Source: Devosia sp. YR412 (lineage in GTDB: Bacteria; Pseudomonadota; Alphaproteobacteria; Rhizobiales; Devosiaceae). Taken from it: 64,000 bases of DNA. A program made the translations under genes and the position numbers. Each line of letters opens with the position of its first letter. The first letter of the stretch is position 1. The notes beneath the pieces are model-generated. The model was not told the origin of the DNA and ran no database searches. It was given only the letters and a program-made list of their open reading frames with translations. Below are positions 23,265 through 31,830 of the stretch, piece by piece. The stretch covers positions 310,001-374,000 of the forward strand of contig NZ_FOFL01000002.1 in the NCBI RefSeq assembly GCF_900110945.1, in the 5' to 3' direction.

Positions 23265-25785
23265 CCCGGTCAACCTGACCAATTGCGACGTCGAACCCAT
23301 CCACATCCCCGGCAGCATCCAGCCTCACGGCTGTCTGATCGCCTGCAATGTCGCCGCAACCGCCATCGTGCGCCACTCGATCAATTGCCAATCCACGCTC
23401 GGCCTTGAGGGCGACCTCAATGGCCTCGAGCTGGCGACCATTCTCGGCCACAGCCTCGAGCACGACATCCGCAATGCCCTCGCCCGCACGCCTGAAGGCA
23501 CACGCTCGGCGCTGATGTTCAACAAGGCGCTGCCCAATGGCCGGCGCTTCGACATTGCCGTGCACCGCTTCAAGGGCAATGCCATCATCGAGTTCGAGCC
23601 GGCCGGCGACGATGTCGCCAAGCCGCTCGAAATCGCCCGTGCCATGCTGACCCGCATCGGCTCGCTCAATTCCATCGACCGGCTGACCCGCGACACGGCG
23701 CGCCTGGTGCAAGGCATGCTCGGCTATGATCGTGTCATGATCTACCAGTTCGGCCCCGATGGCGCTGGCAAGGTGATCAGCGAGGCCAAGCGCGCCGATC
23801 TCGAAAGCTTCCTCGGCCAGTATTTCCCCGCGACCGACATTCCGGTGCAGGCCCGCGCGCTCTATCTCAAAAACACCATCCGCATCATTTCGGACGCCAA
23901 TTTCGAGCGCATCCGCATCAGCCCGCAATTCGACGCCTCGGGCGAACCGCTTGACCTGTCCTTTGCCCACCTGCGCAGCGTCTCGCCCATCCATTGCGAA
24001 TATCTGCGCAACATGGGTGTCGGCGCCTCGATGTCGATCTCGGTCATCGTCGATGGCCAGCTCTGGGGCCTCATCGCCTGCCATCACTACAGCCCGCGCA
24101 CCCTCTCGATGGCGCAGCGCGTTGCCGCCGAAATGTTCGGCGACTTCTTCTCGCTGCACCTGACGGCAATGCGCCACAAGCAATCGCTCGACGCCGCCAC
24201 CGCCGCCCGGGACTCGCTCGATGACCTGCTGCAGGCAGCCATTCGCGTCGAAGACATCAACGTCCTGCTGCGCGAGCGCCTCGGCGATTTCGGCAAGCTG
24301 ATCAAAGCCGATGGCCTTGCCATGTGGCTCGACGGCCAGTTGACCCTCTCCGGCACCACGCCGCCCGCCGAAGCCATCCCCACCCTCGCCCGCTTTGCCG
24401 AAACCGTTGCCGAAGGTCGCATCTGGGCCAGCCACAAGCTGTCCGACGTCGTCGCCGGCGCCGAGCACTATGCAACGATCGCCTCCGGCATGCTGGCCCT
24501 CCCCCTGTCTCAAAGACCCAGGGACTATGTCTTCCTGTTCCGCAAGGAAGTGGTGCAGACCCTTGATTGGGCCGGCAACCCGGAAAAGACCTATGAATCC
24601 GGCCCGCTTGGCGATCGCCTGACCCCGCGCAAGAGCTTCGCCATCTGGAAGGAGACGGTGCATCACCAGTCCTCCCCCTGGACCGAGCAGGAACGCGAAT
24701 TCGCCGAGGCCGCCCGCTCGGCGCTGGTCGGCGTCATCCTGCAGCATTCCGAACTGCTCGCCGACGAGCGCGCCAAGGCTGAAGTGCGCCAGCGCATGCT
24801 CAACGAAGAGCTCAACCACCGCGTCAAGAACATCCTCGCCGTCATCAAGTCGCTCGTCACCAATCCGGTCGAGCAGGACCAGAGCCTCGAGGATTACGTC
24901 GAGAGCCTGCGCGGCCGCATCCAGGCCCTGTCCCTGGCCCATGATCAGGTGATCCGCGGCGAAGGCGGCGGCGGGTTGCAGGACCTGCTCGAAGCCGAGC
25001 TCCTGCCCTATCGCAATGGCACCACTTCCATCACCCTCTCCGGCGCCAACGTCTGGATGGACGCGCGATCGTTCTCGATCATGGCGCTGGTGCTGCATGA
25101 ACTCTCGACCAATGCCGCCAAATATGGCGCCCTGTCGCGGCCCGGCGGCAAGCTCGCGGTCAGCTGGACCGTCGATGCGGTCGGCGCCTGCGAGCTCAAC
25201 TGGGTCGAAAGTGACGGCCCCATCGTCACTCCGCCCAGCCGTCGCGGCTTCGGCACCGTGCTCATCGACCGCAGCCTGCCCTTCGATCTCGGCGGCGAAA
25301 GCGACGTGCAATATCTGCCCTCAGGTGTCGTGGCCCTCTTGCGCATTCCGCCGCGCTTCATCTCGCTGCGCAATGCGCGTCCTGAAACCAAGGCCGCCAC
25401 GCCCACCTTGCAGCTGGCCAAATCCGGTATCAGCCTTGCCGGAAAGCGCGCGCTGATCGTCGAAGACCAGATGCTGATCGCGCTCGATCTCGAACAGATT
25501 CTCGAAGACGCCGGGCTCAGCGTCGTCGCCACCGTAACCTCGCCACCAGAGGCCCTCGCCTATCTGGCCAAGGACCTGCCCGATGTCGCCATTCTCGATA
25601 TCAATCTGGGGGATGGCAATTCCGAGAGCATCGCCCAGGCCCTGCAGGCCCGGTCTGTGCCCTTCATGTTCGCCACCGGCTATGGCGATGGCGGCATCGG
25701 TGCCGAATTCGCGTCAGTCCCGGTCGTGCGCAAGCCCTATTCCCGCGAAGCCATCGTCGCCGAACTCAAGCGCCTGCTCGGTTAG
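23251..25785 (+). CDS. bphP: Bacteriophytochrome HWE histidine kinase with C-terminal receiver
   Basis: An 844-residue red/far-red photoreceptor. PAS_2 (about 1-110) carries the biliverdin-attaching cysteine C12 in LTNCDVEPIHIPGSIQPHG. The GAF domain (130-300) has YDRVMIYQF, the PASDIP-type motif as PATDIP, and SPIHCEYLRNMGVGASMSIS with the chromophore histidine. PHY spans about 310-490. The kinase is of the HWE class: H523 in NEELNHRVKNILAV, HELSTNAAKYGALS. A receiver follows from about 735, with phospho-acceptor D783 in VAILDINLGDGNS. It has no transmembrane helix. Couples with upstream bphO. Output partner not visible; the LuxR gene downstream is on the opposite strand. Confidence 0.96.
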   Translation: MNEHNPVNLTNCDVEPIHIPGSIQPHGCLIACNVAATAIVRHSINCQSTLGLEGDLNGLELATILGHSLEHDIRNALARTPEGTRSALMFNKALPNGRRFDIAVHRFKGNAIIEFEPAGDDVAKPLEIARAMLTRIGSLNSIDRLTRDTARLVQGMLGYDRVMIYQFGPDGAGKVISEAKRADLESFLGQYFPATDIPVQARALYLKNTIRIISDANFERIRISPQFDASGEPLDLSFAHLRSVSPIHCEYLRNMGVGASMSISVIVDGQLWGLIACHHYSPRTLSMAQRVAAEMFGDFFSLHLTAMRHKQSLDAATAARDSLDDLLQAAIRVEDINVLLRERLGDFGKLIKADGLAMWLDGQLTLSGTTPPAEAIPTLARFAETVAEGRIWASHKLSDVVAGAEHYATIASGMLALPLSQRPRDYVFLFRKEVVQTLDWAGNPEKTYESGPLGDRLTPRKSFAIWKETVHHQSSPWTEQEREFAEAARSALVGVILQHSELLADERAKAEVRQRMLNEELNHRVKNILAVIKSLVTNPVEQDQSLEDYVESLRGRIQALSLAHDQVIRGEGGGGLQDLLEAELLPYRNGTTSITLSGANVWMDARSFSIMALVLHELSTNAAKYGALSRPGGKLAVSWTVDAVGACELNWVESDGPIVTPPSRRGFGTVLIDRSLPFDLGGESDVQYLPSGVVALLRIPPRFISLRNARPETKAATPTLQLAKSGISLAGKRALIVEDQMLIALDLEQILEDAGLSVVATVTSPPEALAYLAKDLPDVAILDINLGDGNSESIAQALQARSVPFMFATGYGDGGIGAEFASVPVVRKPYSREAIVAELKRLLG

Positions 25786-25790
25786 CCAGC

Positions 25791-26495
25791 CTAGAGGATC
25801 TTGCGCCGCATTGCCTCGGCGACGGCATGGGTGTGATTGGCGGCCTTCAGTTTGTCGATGATCTTGGCCATGTAGTGATGCACAGTCCGCGTGCCGATCC
25901 CCAGGATTTCTGCGGTGACGTCGGCGGTCTTGCCCTGGGCGCTCCAGTGCAGCACTTCGAGTTCGCGTGGCGTCAGCAGCCGTTCCTCCGGCCCTTCTGC
26001 CATGGCGCCGGGTGGCCCCGACACCACGGTACCTTCGACAAAGATGCCGTAATTGCCGCCCTTTGGATCGGCGATCGCCGAGTACAGCAGGTTGATGCGA
26101 AACGTATCGCGCGGCTGGCCCTCCTGCCGCTCGATCACCAGTGGAATGTCTCGCGCCACATAAGGCTCGCCGGTTGCATAGACCCGGTCGAGAATTTCAA
26201 AAAATCCCTGATCCGCGACATCAGGCGCCACTTCGCGTACCGGCCGGCCGACGAAGTCGCGATCGCCCATCAGCTTGCGATATTGCGCATTGGCCAGCTC
26301 ATAGACGTGCTCGGGACCGCGCAGCACCGCAATGAAGGCCGAAGCATTTTCGAACGCATCCAGCACTGTCTTTGGGACCACGCTATCCTCGACAGGTGAC
26401 GCAACCGACTGCTGTTTGGAATCCTCGTCCGGCAAAATTTCGCTCCACTTGTCCGCAGCAGGACTCAGTACGTCAACGTGTGCGGAACCGTACAT
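25791..26495 (-). CDS. PAS-LuxR transcriptional regulator
   Basis: A 234-residue protein with an N-terminal PAS-like sensor (about 45-165; FIAVLRGPEHVYELANAQYR) and a C-terminal LuxR/GerE helix-turn-helix (RLLTPRELEVLHWSAQGKTA, then GIGTRTVHHYMAKIIDKL). It lies tail to tail with bphP, five bases away, and divergent from the Crp-type gene. A link to light signalling is possible only by neighbourhood. The start at 26495 has a poor Shine-Dalgarno. Confidence 0.9.
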   Translation of the reverse strand: MYGSAHVDVLSPAADKWSEILPDEDSKQQSVASPVEDSVVPKTVLDAFENASAFIAVLRGPEHVYELANAQYRKLMGDRDFVGRPVREVAPDVADQGFFEILDRVYATGEPYVARDIPLVIERQEGQPRDTFRINLLYSAIADPKGGNYGIFVEGTVVSGPPGAMAEGPEERLLTPRELEVLHWSAQGKTADVTAEILGIGTRTVHHYMAKIIDKLKAANHTHAVAEAMRRKIL

Positions 26496-26787
26496 TTACA
26501 GGTTATCCAGATCGCTCCGTAAATGCGATGAGATAATAGGGAAATGCAGTAACAAGTCTAAGAACCATGATTTTTTCTTGAGGTATCCCAGCATAATGCC
26601 CGCTGCTGACGCTTTACTATCCTCGACTAACCGCATGCAAAATCGATTGTTTTCCACAACGCCGACATGGCCGGTTTGGTACGGATTGTACGGTCTATTG
26701 CGCGGGAAGAACAGGGCGATTACCCCGCTATGGACATGACTGGCACGCGGGCGAATATTTCACCTCCTGCCCGGGCGGGAGATCGTT

Positions 26788-27501
26788 GTGGCGTTCGTCA
26801 ACTTGCTGCTTAGGGCGATGGACGAACCCACGCTTGCATTGCTGGTTCCAGCAATGGAGCTGATCCCCCTCAAAGCCCGTGACACGCTGGCCTCTGCCGG
26901 TGGTCATTCCGAATGGGTGTATTTCGTCGAAGACGGCCTGATTTCGCTGGTTTCGGAATATGAACCCGGCACCGTTATCGAGGTGGCCATGGTCGGCCGC
27001 GAAGGCCTGTTCGACATTGGCCATGCCCTCGGCGATAATGTCGCTGCCTTCGATGGCAAGGTTCAGGTAGATGGCAGTGCCTATCGTCTGCCGCGCGCCG
27101 TGTTCCAGCAGGCCATGGAAACCATCCCCTCCTTTAATGCCACCATGCTGACCTTTGTGCGCGCTTTCGAACTGCAGGTCGCCTCCACCGTCTCGGCCAA
27201 TGGCCGCGCCAGGCTCGAGGAACGGCTCGCCCGCTGGCTGCTGATGGTGCATGACCGCGTCGACAGCAACCTGATCCACATCACCCATGAATTTCTGGCG
27301 CAGATGCTGTGCTGCCGCCGCCCCGGCGTGACCGTGGCCCTGCACCTGCTCGAGGGCAAGGGCATGATCCACTCGTCGCGCGGCCAGATCGAAATCCGTG
27401 ATCGCGACGGCCTCATCGCCGAGGCCAATGGCGCCTATGGCCGGGCCGAAGCCCATTATACCCGGCTGTTCGGGCAGGACTTCCGCCGCCGCCAGGGCTA
27501 G
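26788..27501 (+). CDS. Crp/Fnr-family regulator
   Basis: A 237-residue regulator with an N-terminal cyclic-nucleotide-binding-like beta roll (VYFVEDGLISLVSEYEPGTV, AMVGREGLFD) and a C-terminal winged helix (HEFLAQMLCCRRPGVTVALH). It lacks the four N-terminal cysteines of Fnr and is closer to the rhizobial Crp-like group without known ligand. The start is GTG with GGGAG seven bases upstream. Its 3' end overlaps the convergent DUF6894 gene by four bases. Confidence 0.92.
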   Translation: MAFVNLLLRAMDEPTLALLVPAMELIPLKARDTLASAGGHSEWVYFVEDGLISLVSEYEPGTVIEVAMVGREGLFDIGHALGDNVAAFDGKVQVDGSAYRLPRAVFQQAMETIPSFNATMLTFVRAFELQVASTVSANGRARLEERLARWLLMVHDRVDSNLIHITHEFLAQMLCCRRPGVTVALHLLEGKGMIHSSRGQIEIRDRDGLIAEANGAYGRAEAHYTRLFGQDFRRRQG

Positions 27502-27743
27502 CGCTCGGGTGTCACGATTCCCGCTGCTTCCACAAAGCTGATCCTCGCCACCACCTGATCGTCGGCCATCACCTCGATCGCCCCCGACCAGTCGACCGTT
27601 TCGCCACCGATCAGGCTGCGCGCCACCAGTTCTCGCGCCACCGAGGCAGCCTCGACACAGGCCGCTTCAAGCGACACGAAGTCTCCGCCCTCCGCATCAA
27701 GGAAGGATCGTGCACCGCTGCGAACGTTGAAGAAATACCGCAT
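27498..27743 (-). CDS. DUF6894-like small protein
   Basis: An 81-residue protein starting MRYFFNVRSGARSFLDAEGG, with the F-D-x-EG-x-DF pattern (ARSFLDAEGGDFVSLEAA) common to DUF6894 proteins that are frequent in Hyphomicrobiales. Function unknown; it is often near stress regulators. Convergent with the Crp-type gene. Confidence 0.82.
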   Translation of the reverse strand: MRYFFNVRSGARSFLDAEGGDFVSLEAACVEAASVARELVARSLIGGETVDWSGAIEVMADDQVVARISFVEAAGIVTPER

Positions 27744-27827
27744 CGATCAGCCCGGCCGAAACGTCGCTGGCGACAACGATAGCGCATCTGCCCCCCAGAT
27801 TGCCATCCTACGCACAGCAATCGATTT

Positions 27828-28064
27828 TCAGCCGGCTTTCAGTCCCAACCGATCGGTCGCCTTGCGATACAGCCGCACCATGGAAAGCGCCTGGCCCGGA
27901 TGCTGAAAATACACCCGGGCCTGCAGGTCGCGCTTCGCTCCGCTGCGCACCAGATCCATGCCCAGGGCCAGCTTGGCGGCAGCCTCTGGGCTGCTCGCCT
28001 TCACGACCAGGTCAAGCGCCACGATACGCTCCTCCTGCATGTCGATCACGCGGTATTCAATCAT
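27828..28064 (-). CDS. 78-residue conserved-looking unknown protein
   Basis: Starts MIEYRVIDMQEERIVALDLV and continues as a small alpha/beta protein (SSPEAAAKLALGMDLVRSG, ending RKATDRLGLKAG). Charge and codon use look like a real gene. No family recognised. The ATG at 28064 is preferred to an in-frame extension to 28094; the Shine-Dalgarno is weak in either case. Confidence 0.65.
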   Translation of the reverse strand: MIEYRVIDMQEERIVALDLVVKASSPEAAAKLALGMDLVRSGAKRDLQARVYFQHPGQALSMVRLYRKATDRLGLKAG

Positions 28065-28176
28065 GATCAAATCTGTTGCACGCGGCCCCCGCAAAGTGGG
28101 CCCAGGCAGAGCGTAGCTCTGCCGCTCCTGCAGTCAACGCTCAGTCCGCAAGCGTACTTTTTCGCCCCTCAGACCG

Positions 28177-28548
28177 TCATTTCAGCAGCGGAAACACGGC
28201 GCGCACGCGCGGCTCGCGCAGCCACAGCGCGCCCCACACCATGACACCGAGGTAGACGCTGAACAGCGTGTGGCTGAACAGCGGATTATCCACCCGCAGA
28301 TTGGCCGCCAACGACCCGCCCAACAGCCCCGTGGTCAGCACCGCGCCGAGCAGCGCCGTGCGCGGAATGAGAAACAGCACCACGCAGACCACCTCGATAC
28401 AGCCGATCAGCAGCAGGTATTTCACCGGCCAGCCCACCACATCCATCGCATCGGTCGCCGCCGCCATGCCCATGAACTTGGGCAGCGCCGACGCCAGGCC
28501 CAGAAACAGCGCAATCAGCCCACTCAAAACCCAACCGGCAATCTTCAT
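28177..28548 (-). CDS. DoxX-like membrane protein
   Basis: A 123-residue four-helix membrane protein of the DoxX type: MKIAGWVLSGLIALFLGLAS opens helix 1, GWPVKYLLLIGCIEVVCVVL is helix 2, then LGAVLTTGLLGGSLAANLR. The last helix ends with WLREPRVRAVFPLLK. Family members are found with oxidoreductases, but here it stands alone. Two adjacent ATGs are possible; 28548 has better spacing (six) to GGGAG. Confidence 0.85.
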   Translation of the reverse strand: MKIAGWVLSGLIALFLGLASALPKFMGMAAATDAMDVVGWPVKYLLLIGCIEVVCVVLFLIPRTALLGAVLTTGLLGGSLAANLRVDNPLFSHTLFSVYLGVMVWGALWLREPRVRAVFPLLK

Positions 28549-28819
28549 CATTGTCTCCCGGCAGCACCACGCTGCCTCTATGCCATGCCGACGACCGGCC
28601 AGCGCCCATTTCGACGGCGGCGCCGAGGTTTTTCCGGCCCGCCCGAGCCTTGCTATTTTTCGACCGGTCCTTGCTGAATCAAAAGTACTTTTTTTGCTGA
28701 GATGCGATACCTTCCCGCCAAGCCTCGGCAACCACGCGTTCCCCCGCGATGGGACGCCGTAACAAGACCGATTGCCGGCGCTGTCGATCAGCGCCGCCCC
28801 CAAAAATGTTGAGAACGCG

Positions 28820-31612
28820 ATGACCCTTTATTCCGACTACCTGGCCGAAATCGACAGCCGCAAAGAACAAGGTCTCGCACCCAAGCCGATCGACGCCGGC
28901 GGGCTCACCGGCGAAATCATCGCTCTGATCCGCGATACCGGCAATGAACACCGCGCCGGCGCGCTCAACTTCTTCATTTACAACACCCTGCCCGGCACCA
29001 CCCCGGCCGCCTCGGTCAAGGCTGCCTTCCTCAAGCAGATCATCCTCGGGGAAACCATTGTCCCCGAGATCACGCCCGCCTTCGCGCTCGAACTGCTGTC
29101 GCATATGAAGGGCGGCCCTTCGATCGACGTGCTGCTCGATATCGCGCTTGGCGACGAACAAGTGATCGCCGCCCAGGCCGGCGATGTGCTGAAGACCCAG
29201 TTCTTCCTATATGACGCCGACATGTTCCGTCTGCGCGATGCCTATGCGGCCGGCAATCCGGTGGCCCGCAGCGTGCTGGAAAGCTATGCCAAGGCCGAGT
29301 TCTTCACCAAGCTCCCCGATGTGGAAGACGACATCAAGGTCGTCACTTACATTGCCGCCGAAGGCGATATTTCCACCGACCTGCTCTCCCCCGGCAACCA
29401 GGCCCATTCGCGCTCCGACCGCGAGCTGCATGGCCATTGCATGATCACGCCGGAAGCCCAGGCGGAAATCCAGGCGCTGCAGAAGCAGCATCCCGACAAG
29501 CGCGTCATGATGATCGCCGAAAAGGGCACGATGGGTGTCGGCTCGTCGCGCATGTCCGGCGTAAACAATGTCGCGCTGTGGACCGGCAAGCCGGCCAGCC
29601 CCTATGTGCCCTTCGTCAACTATGCCCCGATCGTTGCCGGCACCAACGGCATTTCGCCGATCTTCGCCACCACCGTCGACGTGACCGGCGGCATCGGCCT
29701 CAACCTCAAGAACTGGGTTAAAAAGCTCGGCGAGGACGGCAAGCCGATCCTCAACAACGAAGGCAATCCGATCCTCGAGCAGAAATATTCGGTCGAGACC
29801 GGCACCGTGCTGACCATCGACGCCAAGACCAAGACGCTGCGCGACGCTAACGGCAACGAACTGGTCGATGTCGCCTCGGCCTTCACGCCGCAGAAGATGG
29901 AATTCATGAAGGCCGGCTCGTCCTATGCCATCGTCTTCGGCAAGAAGCTGCAGACCTTTGCCGCCCAGACGCTGGGCATTGAAGCCACCCCGGTGTTCGC
30001 CGCCAACAAGGAAATCACCGTCGAAGGCCAGGGCCTCACCGCGGTCGAAAAGATCTTCAACCGCAATGCCGTCGGCGTCACGCCGGGCAAGGTGCTGCAT
30101 GCCGGCTCCGACGTTCGGGTGAAGGTCAATATCGTCGGCTCGCAGGACACCACCGGCCTGATGACCGCCCAGGAACTGGAAGCCATGGCGGCCACCGTCA
30201 TCTCGCCACTGGTCGATGGCGCCTATCAGTCAGGCTGCCATACCGCTTCGGTCTGGGACAAGAAGGCCCAGGCCAATATCCCAAAACTCATGGCTTTCAT
30301 GAACAATTTCGGCGTCATCACTGCGCGTGACCCGCTGGGCAGCTATCACGCCATGACCGACGTGATCCACAAGGTGCTTAACGACATCACCGTCGATGAC
30401 TGGGCCATCATCATCGGTGGCGACAGCCACACCCGCATGTCCAAGGGCGTGGCCTTTGGCGCCGATAGCGGCACCGTCGCCCTGGCGCTGGCCACCGGCG
30501 AAGCCACCATGCCGATCCCGCAGTCGGTCAAGGTGACCTTCAAGGGCCAAATGCAGTCGCATATGGACTTCCGCGACGTCGTGCATGCCACCCAGGCCCA
30601 GATGCTGAAGCAGCATGGCGACAACGTCTTCCAGGGCCGCATCATCGAGGTGCATCTGGGCACGCTCCTGGCTGACCAGGCCTTCACCTTCACCGACTGG
30701 ACGGCCGAGATGAAGGCCAAGGCGTCCATCTGCATTTCGCAGGACGCGACGCTGATCGAGTCCCTGGAGATCGCCAAGTCGCGCATACAGATCATGATCG
30801 ACAAGGGCATGGACAATCCGGCCCAGACCCTCAAGGGCCTGATCACCAAGGCCAACGCCCGCATCGCAGAAATCCGCTCCGGTGAGAAGCCGGCTCTGGC
30901 CCCCGATGCCAATGCCAAATATTTCGCCGAAGTGGTGGTCGATCTCGACATCATCGACGAGCCGATGATCGCCGACCCCGACGTCAACAATTCCGACGTC
31001 TCGCGCCGCTACACCCACGATACGATCCGCCCGGTGTCCTATTACGGCGGCACCAAGAAGGTCGACCTCGGCTTTGTCGGCTCCTGCATGGTGCATAAGG
31101 GTGACATGAAGATAGTCGCCCAGATGCTCAAGAACATCGAAAAGTCCGAAGGCAAGGTCGAGTTCAAGGCGCCGCTTGTCGTCGCCGCCCCGACCTACAA
31201 CATCATCGACGAGCTCAAGGCCGAAGGCGACTGGGAGATCCTCCAGAAGTATTCCGGCTTCGAATTCGACGACCTGATGCCCAAGACCGCCAACCGCACC
31301 GAATACGAGAACATCCTCTATCTTGAGCGCCCCGGCTGCAATCTCTGCATGGGCAACCAGGAAAAGGCCGAAAAGGGCGACACCGTTCTCGCCACCTCGA
31401 CCCGCCTGTTCCAGGGCCGCGTCGTGGAAGACACCGCCGAAAAGAAGGGCGAATCCCTCCTCGCCTCGACCCCGGTCGTCGTCCTCTCCGCCATCCTCGG
31501 CCGCACCCCAAGCACGGCCGAATACAAGGCCGCGGTGGAAGGCATCGACCTGACCAAGTTCGCCCCGCCGACCAGCGCCAACCCGCTCGATCCGAAGTCC
31601 GTGCATTACTAA
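28820..31612 (+). CDS. acnB: Aconitate hydratase B
   Basis: A 930-residue TCA-cycle enzyme interconverting citrate and isocitrate (and often 2-methylisocitrate). The AcnB-type domain order is visible: a HEAT-like N-terminus (residues 1-160), then domain 4 (GTMGVGSSRMSGVNNVALWT, GHCMI), then the Fe-S domains, with cluster cysteines in GFVGSCMVHKGD and RPGCNLCMGNQEK, and SHTRMSKG. It is longer than E. coli AcnB (about 865), the extra residues lying around 330-410 (KKLGEDGKPILNNEGNPILE). The ATG at 28820 gives the N-terminus MTLYSDYLAEIDSR. Confidence 0.96.
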   Translation: MTLYSDYLAEIDSRKEQGLAPKPIDAGGLTGEIIALIRDTGNEHRAGALNFFIYNTLPGTTPAASVKAAFLKQIILGETIVPEITPAFALELLSHMKGGPSIDVLLDIALGDEQVIAAQAGDVLKTQFFLYDADMFRLRDAYAAGNPVARSVLESYAKAEFFTKLPDVEDDIKVVTYIAAEGDISTDLLSPGNQAHSRSDRELHGHCMITPEAQAEIQALQKQHPDKRVMMIAEKGTMGVGSSRMSGVNNVALWTGKPASPYVPFVNYAPIVAGTNGISPIFATTVDVTGGIGLNLKNWVKKLGEDGKPILNNEGNPILEQKYSVETGTVLTIDAKTKTLRDANGNELVDVASAFTPQKMEFMKAGSSYAIVFGKKLQTFAAQTLGIEATPVFAANKEITVEGQGLTAVEKIFNRNAVGVTPGKVLHAGSDVRVKVNIVGSQDTTGLMTAQELEAMAATVISPLVDGAYQSGCHTASVWDKKAQANIPKLMAFMNNFGVITARDPLGSYHAMTDVIHKVLNDITVDDWAIIIGGDSHTRMSKGVAFGADSGTVALALATGEATMPIPQSVKVTFKGQMQSHMDFRDVVHATQAQMLKQHGDNVFQGRIIEVHLGTLLADQAFTFTDWTAEMKAKASICISQDATLIESLEIAKSRIQIMIDKGMDNPAQTLKGLITKANARIAEIRSGEKPALAPDANAKYFAEVVVDLDIIDEPMIADPDVNNSDVSRRYTHDTIRPVSYYGGTKKVDLGFVGSCMVHKGDMKIVAQMLKNIEKSEGKVEFKAPLVVAAPTYNIIDELKAEGDWEILQKYSGFEFDDLMPKTANRTEYENILYLERPGCNLCMGNQEKAEKGDTVLATSTRLFQGRVVEDTAEKKGESLLASTPVVVLSAILGRTPSTAEYKAAVEGIDLTKFAPPTSANPLDPKSVHY

Positions 31613-31632
31613 GACACTGGGTCAAACCAACA

Positions 31633-31656
31633 GCGCCTGGCCCTCCGGCCAGGCGC
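31633..31656 (+). terminator. Hairpin after acnB
   Basis: GCGCCTGGCC, CTCC, GGCCAGGCGC, a ten-pair perfect stem 20 bases after the stop. It lacks a T-run, so it may stabilise the 3' end. Nothing else is recognisable up to 31830. Confidence 0.5.
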
Positions 31657-31830
31657 GCTAGGTTATCTCACCGAAGACCAGAACACCGCTGCGGCCGCTT
31701 GCGACCCCATTGCGGTCTTTAGTGCGTGTTCTGAGCAAACTCAAAAGCGGACGCATTTTTGGGTGAGTTATTTTTATCCAAGAGCCGGAAAACGCCGCCC
31801 ACCAAGACCGGTGCCGGCTTTTATGAGCAC

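Noticed and set aside
23191..25311. 706-residue minus-strand open frame
   Set aside because: Antisense to bphP, whose domains are unambiguous.
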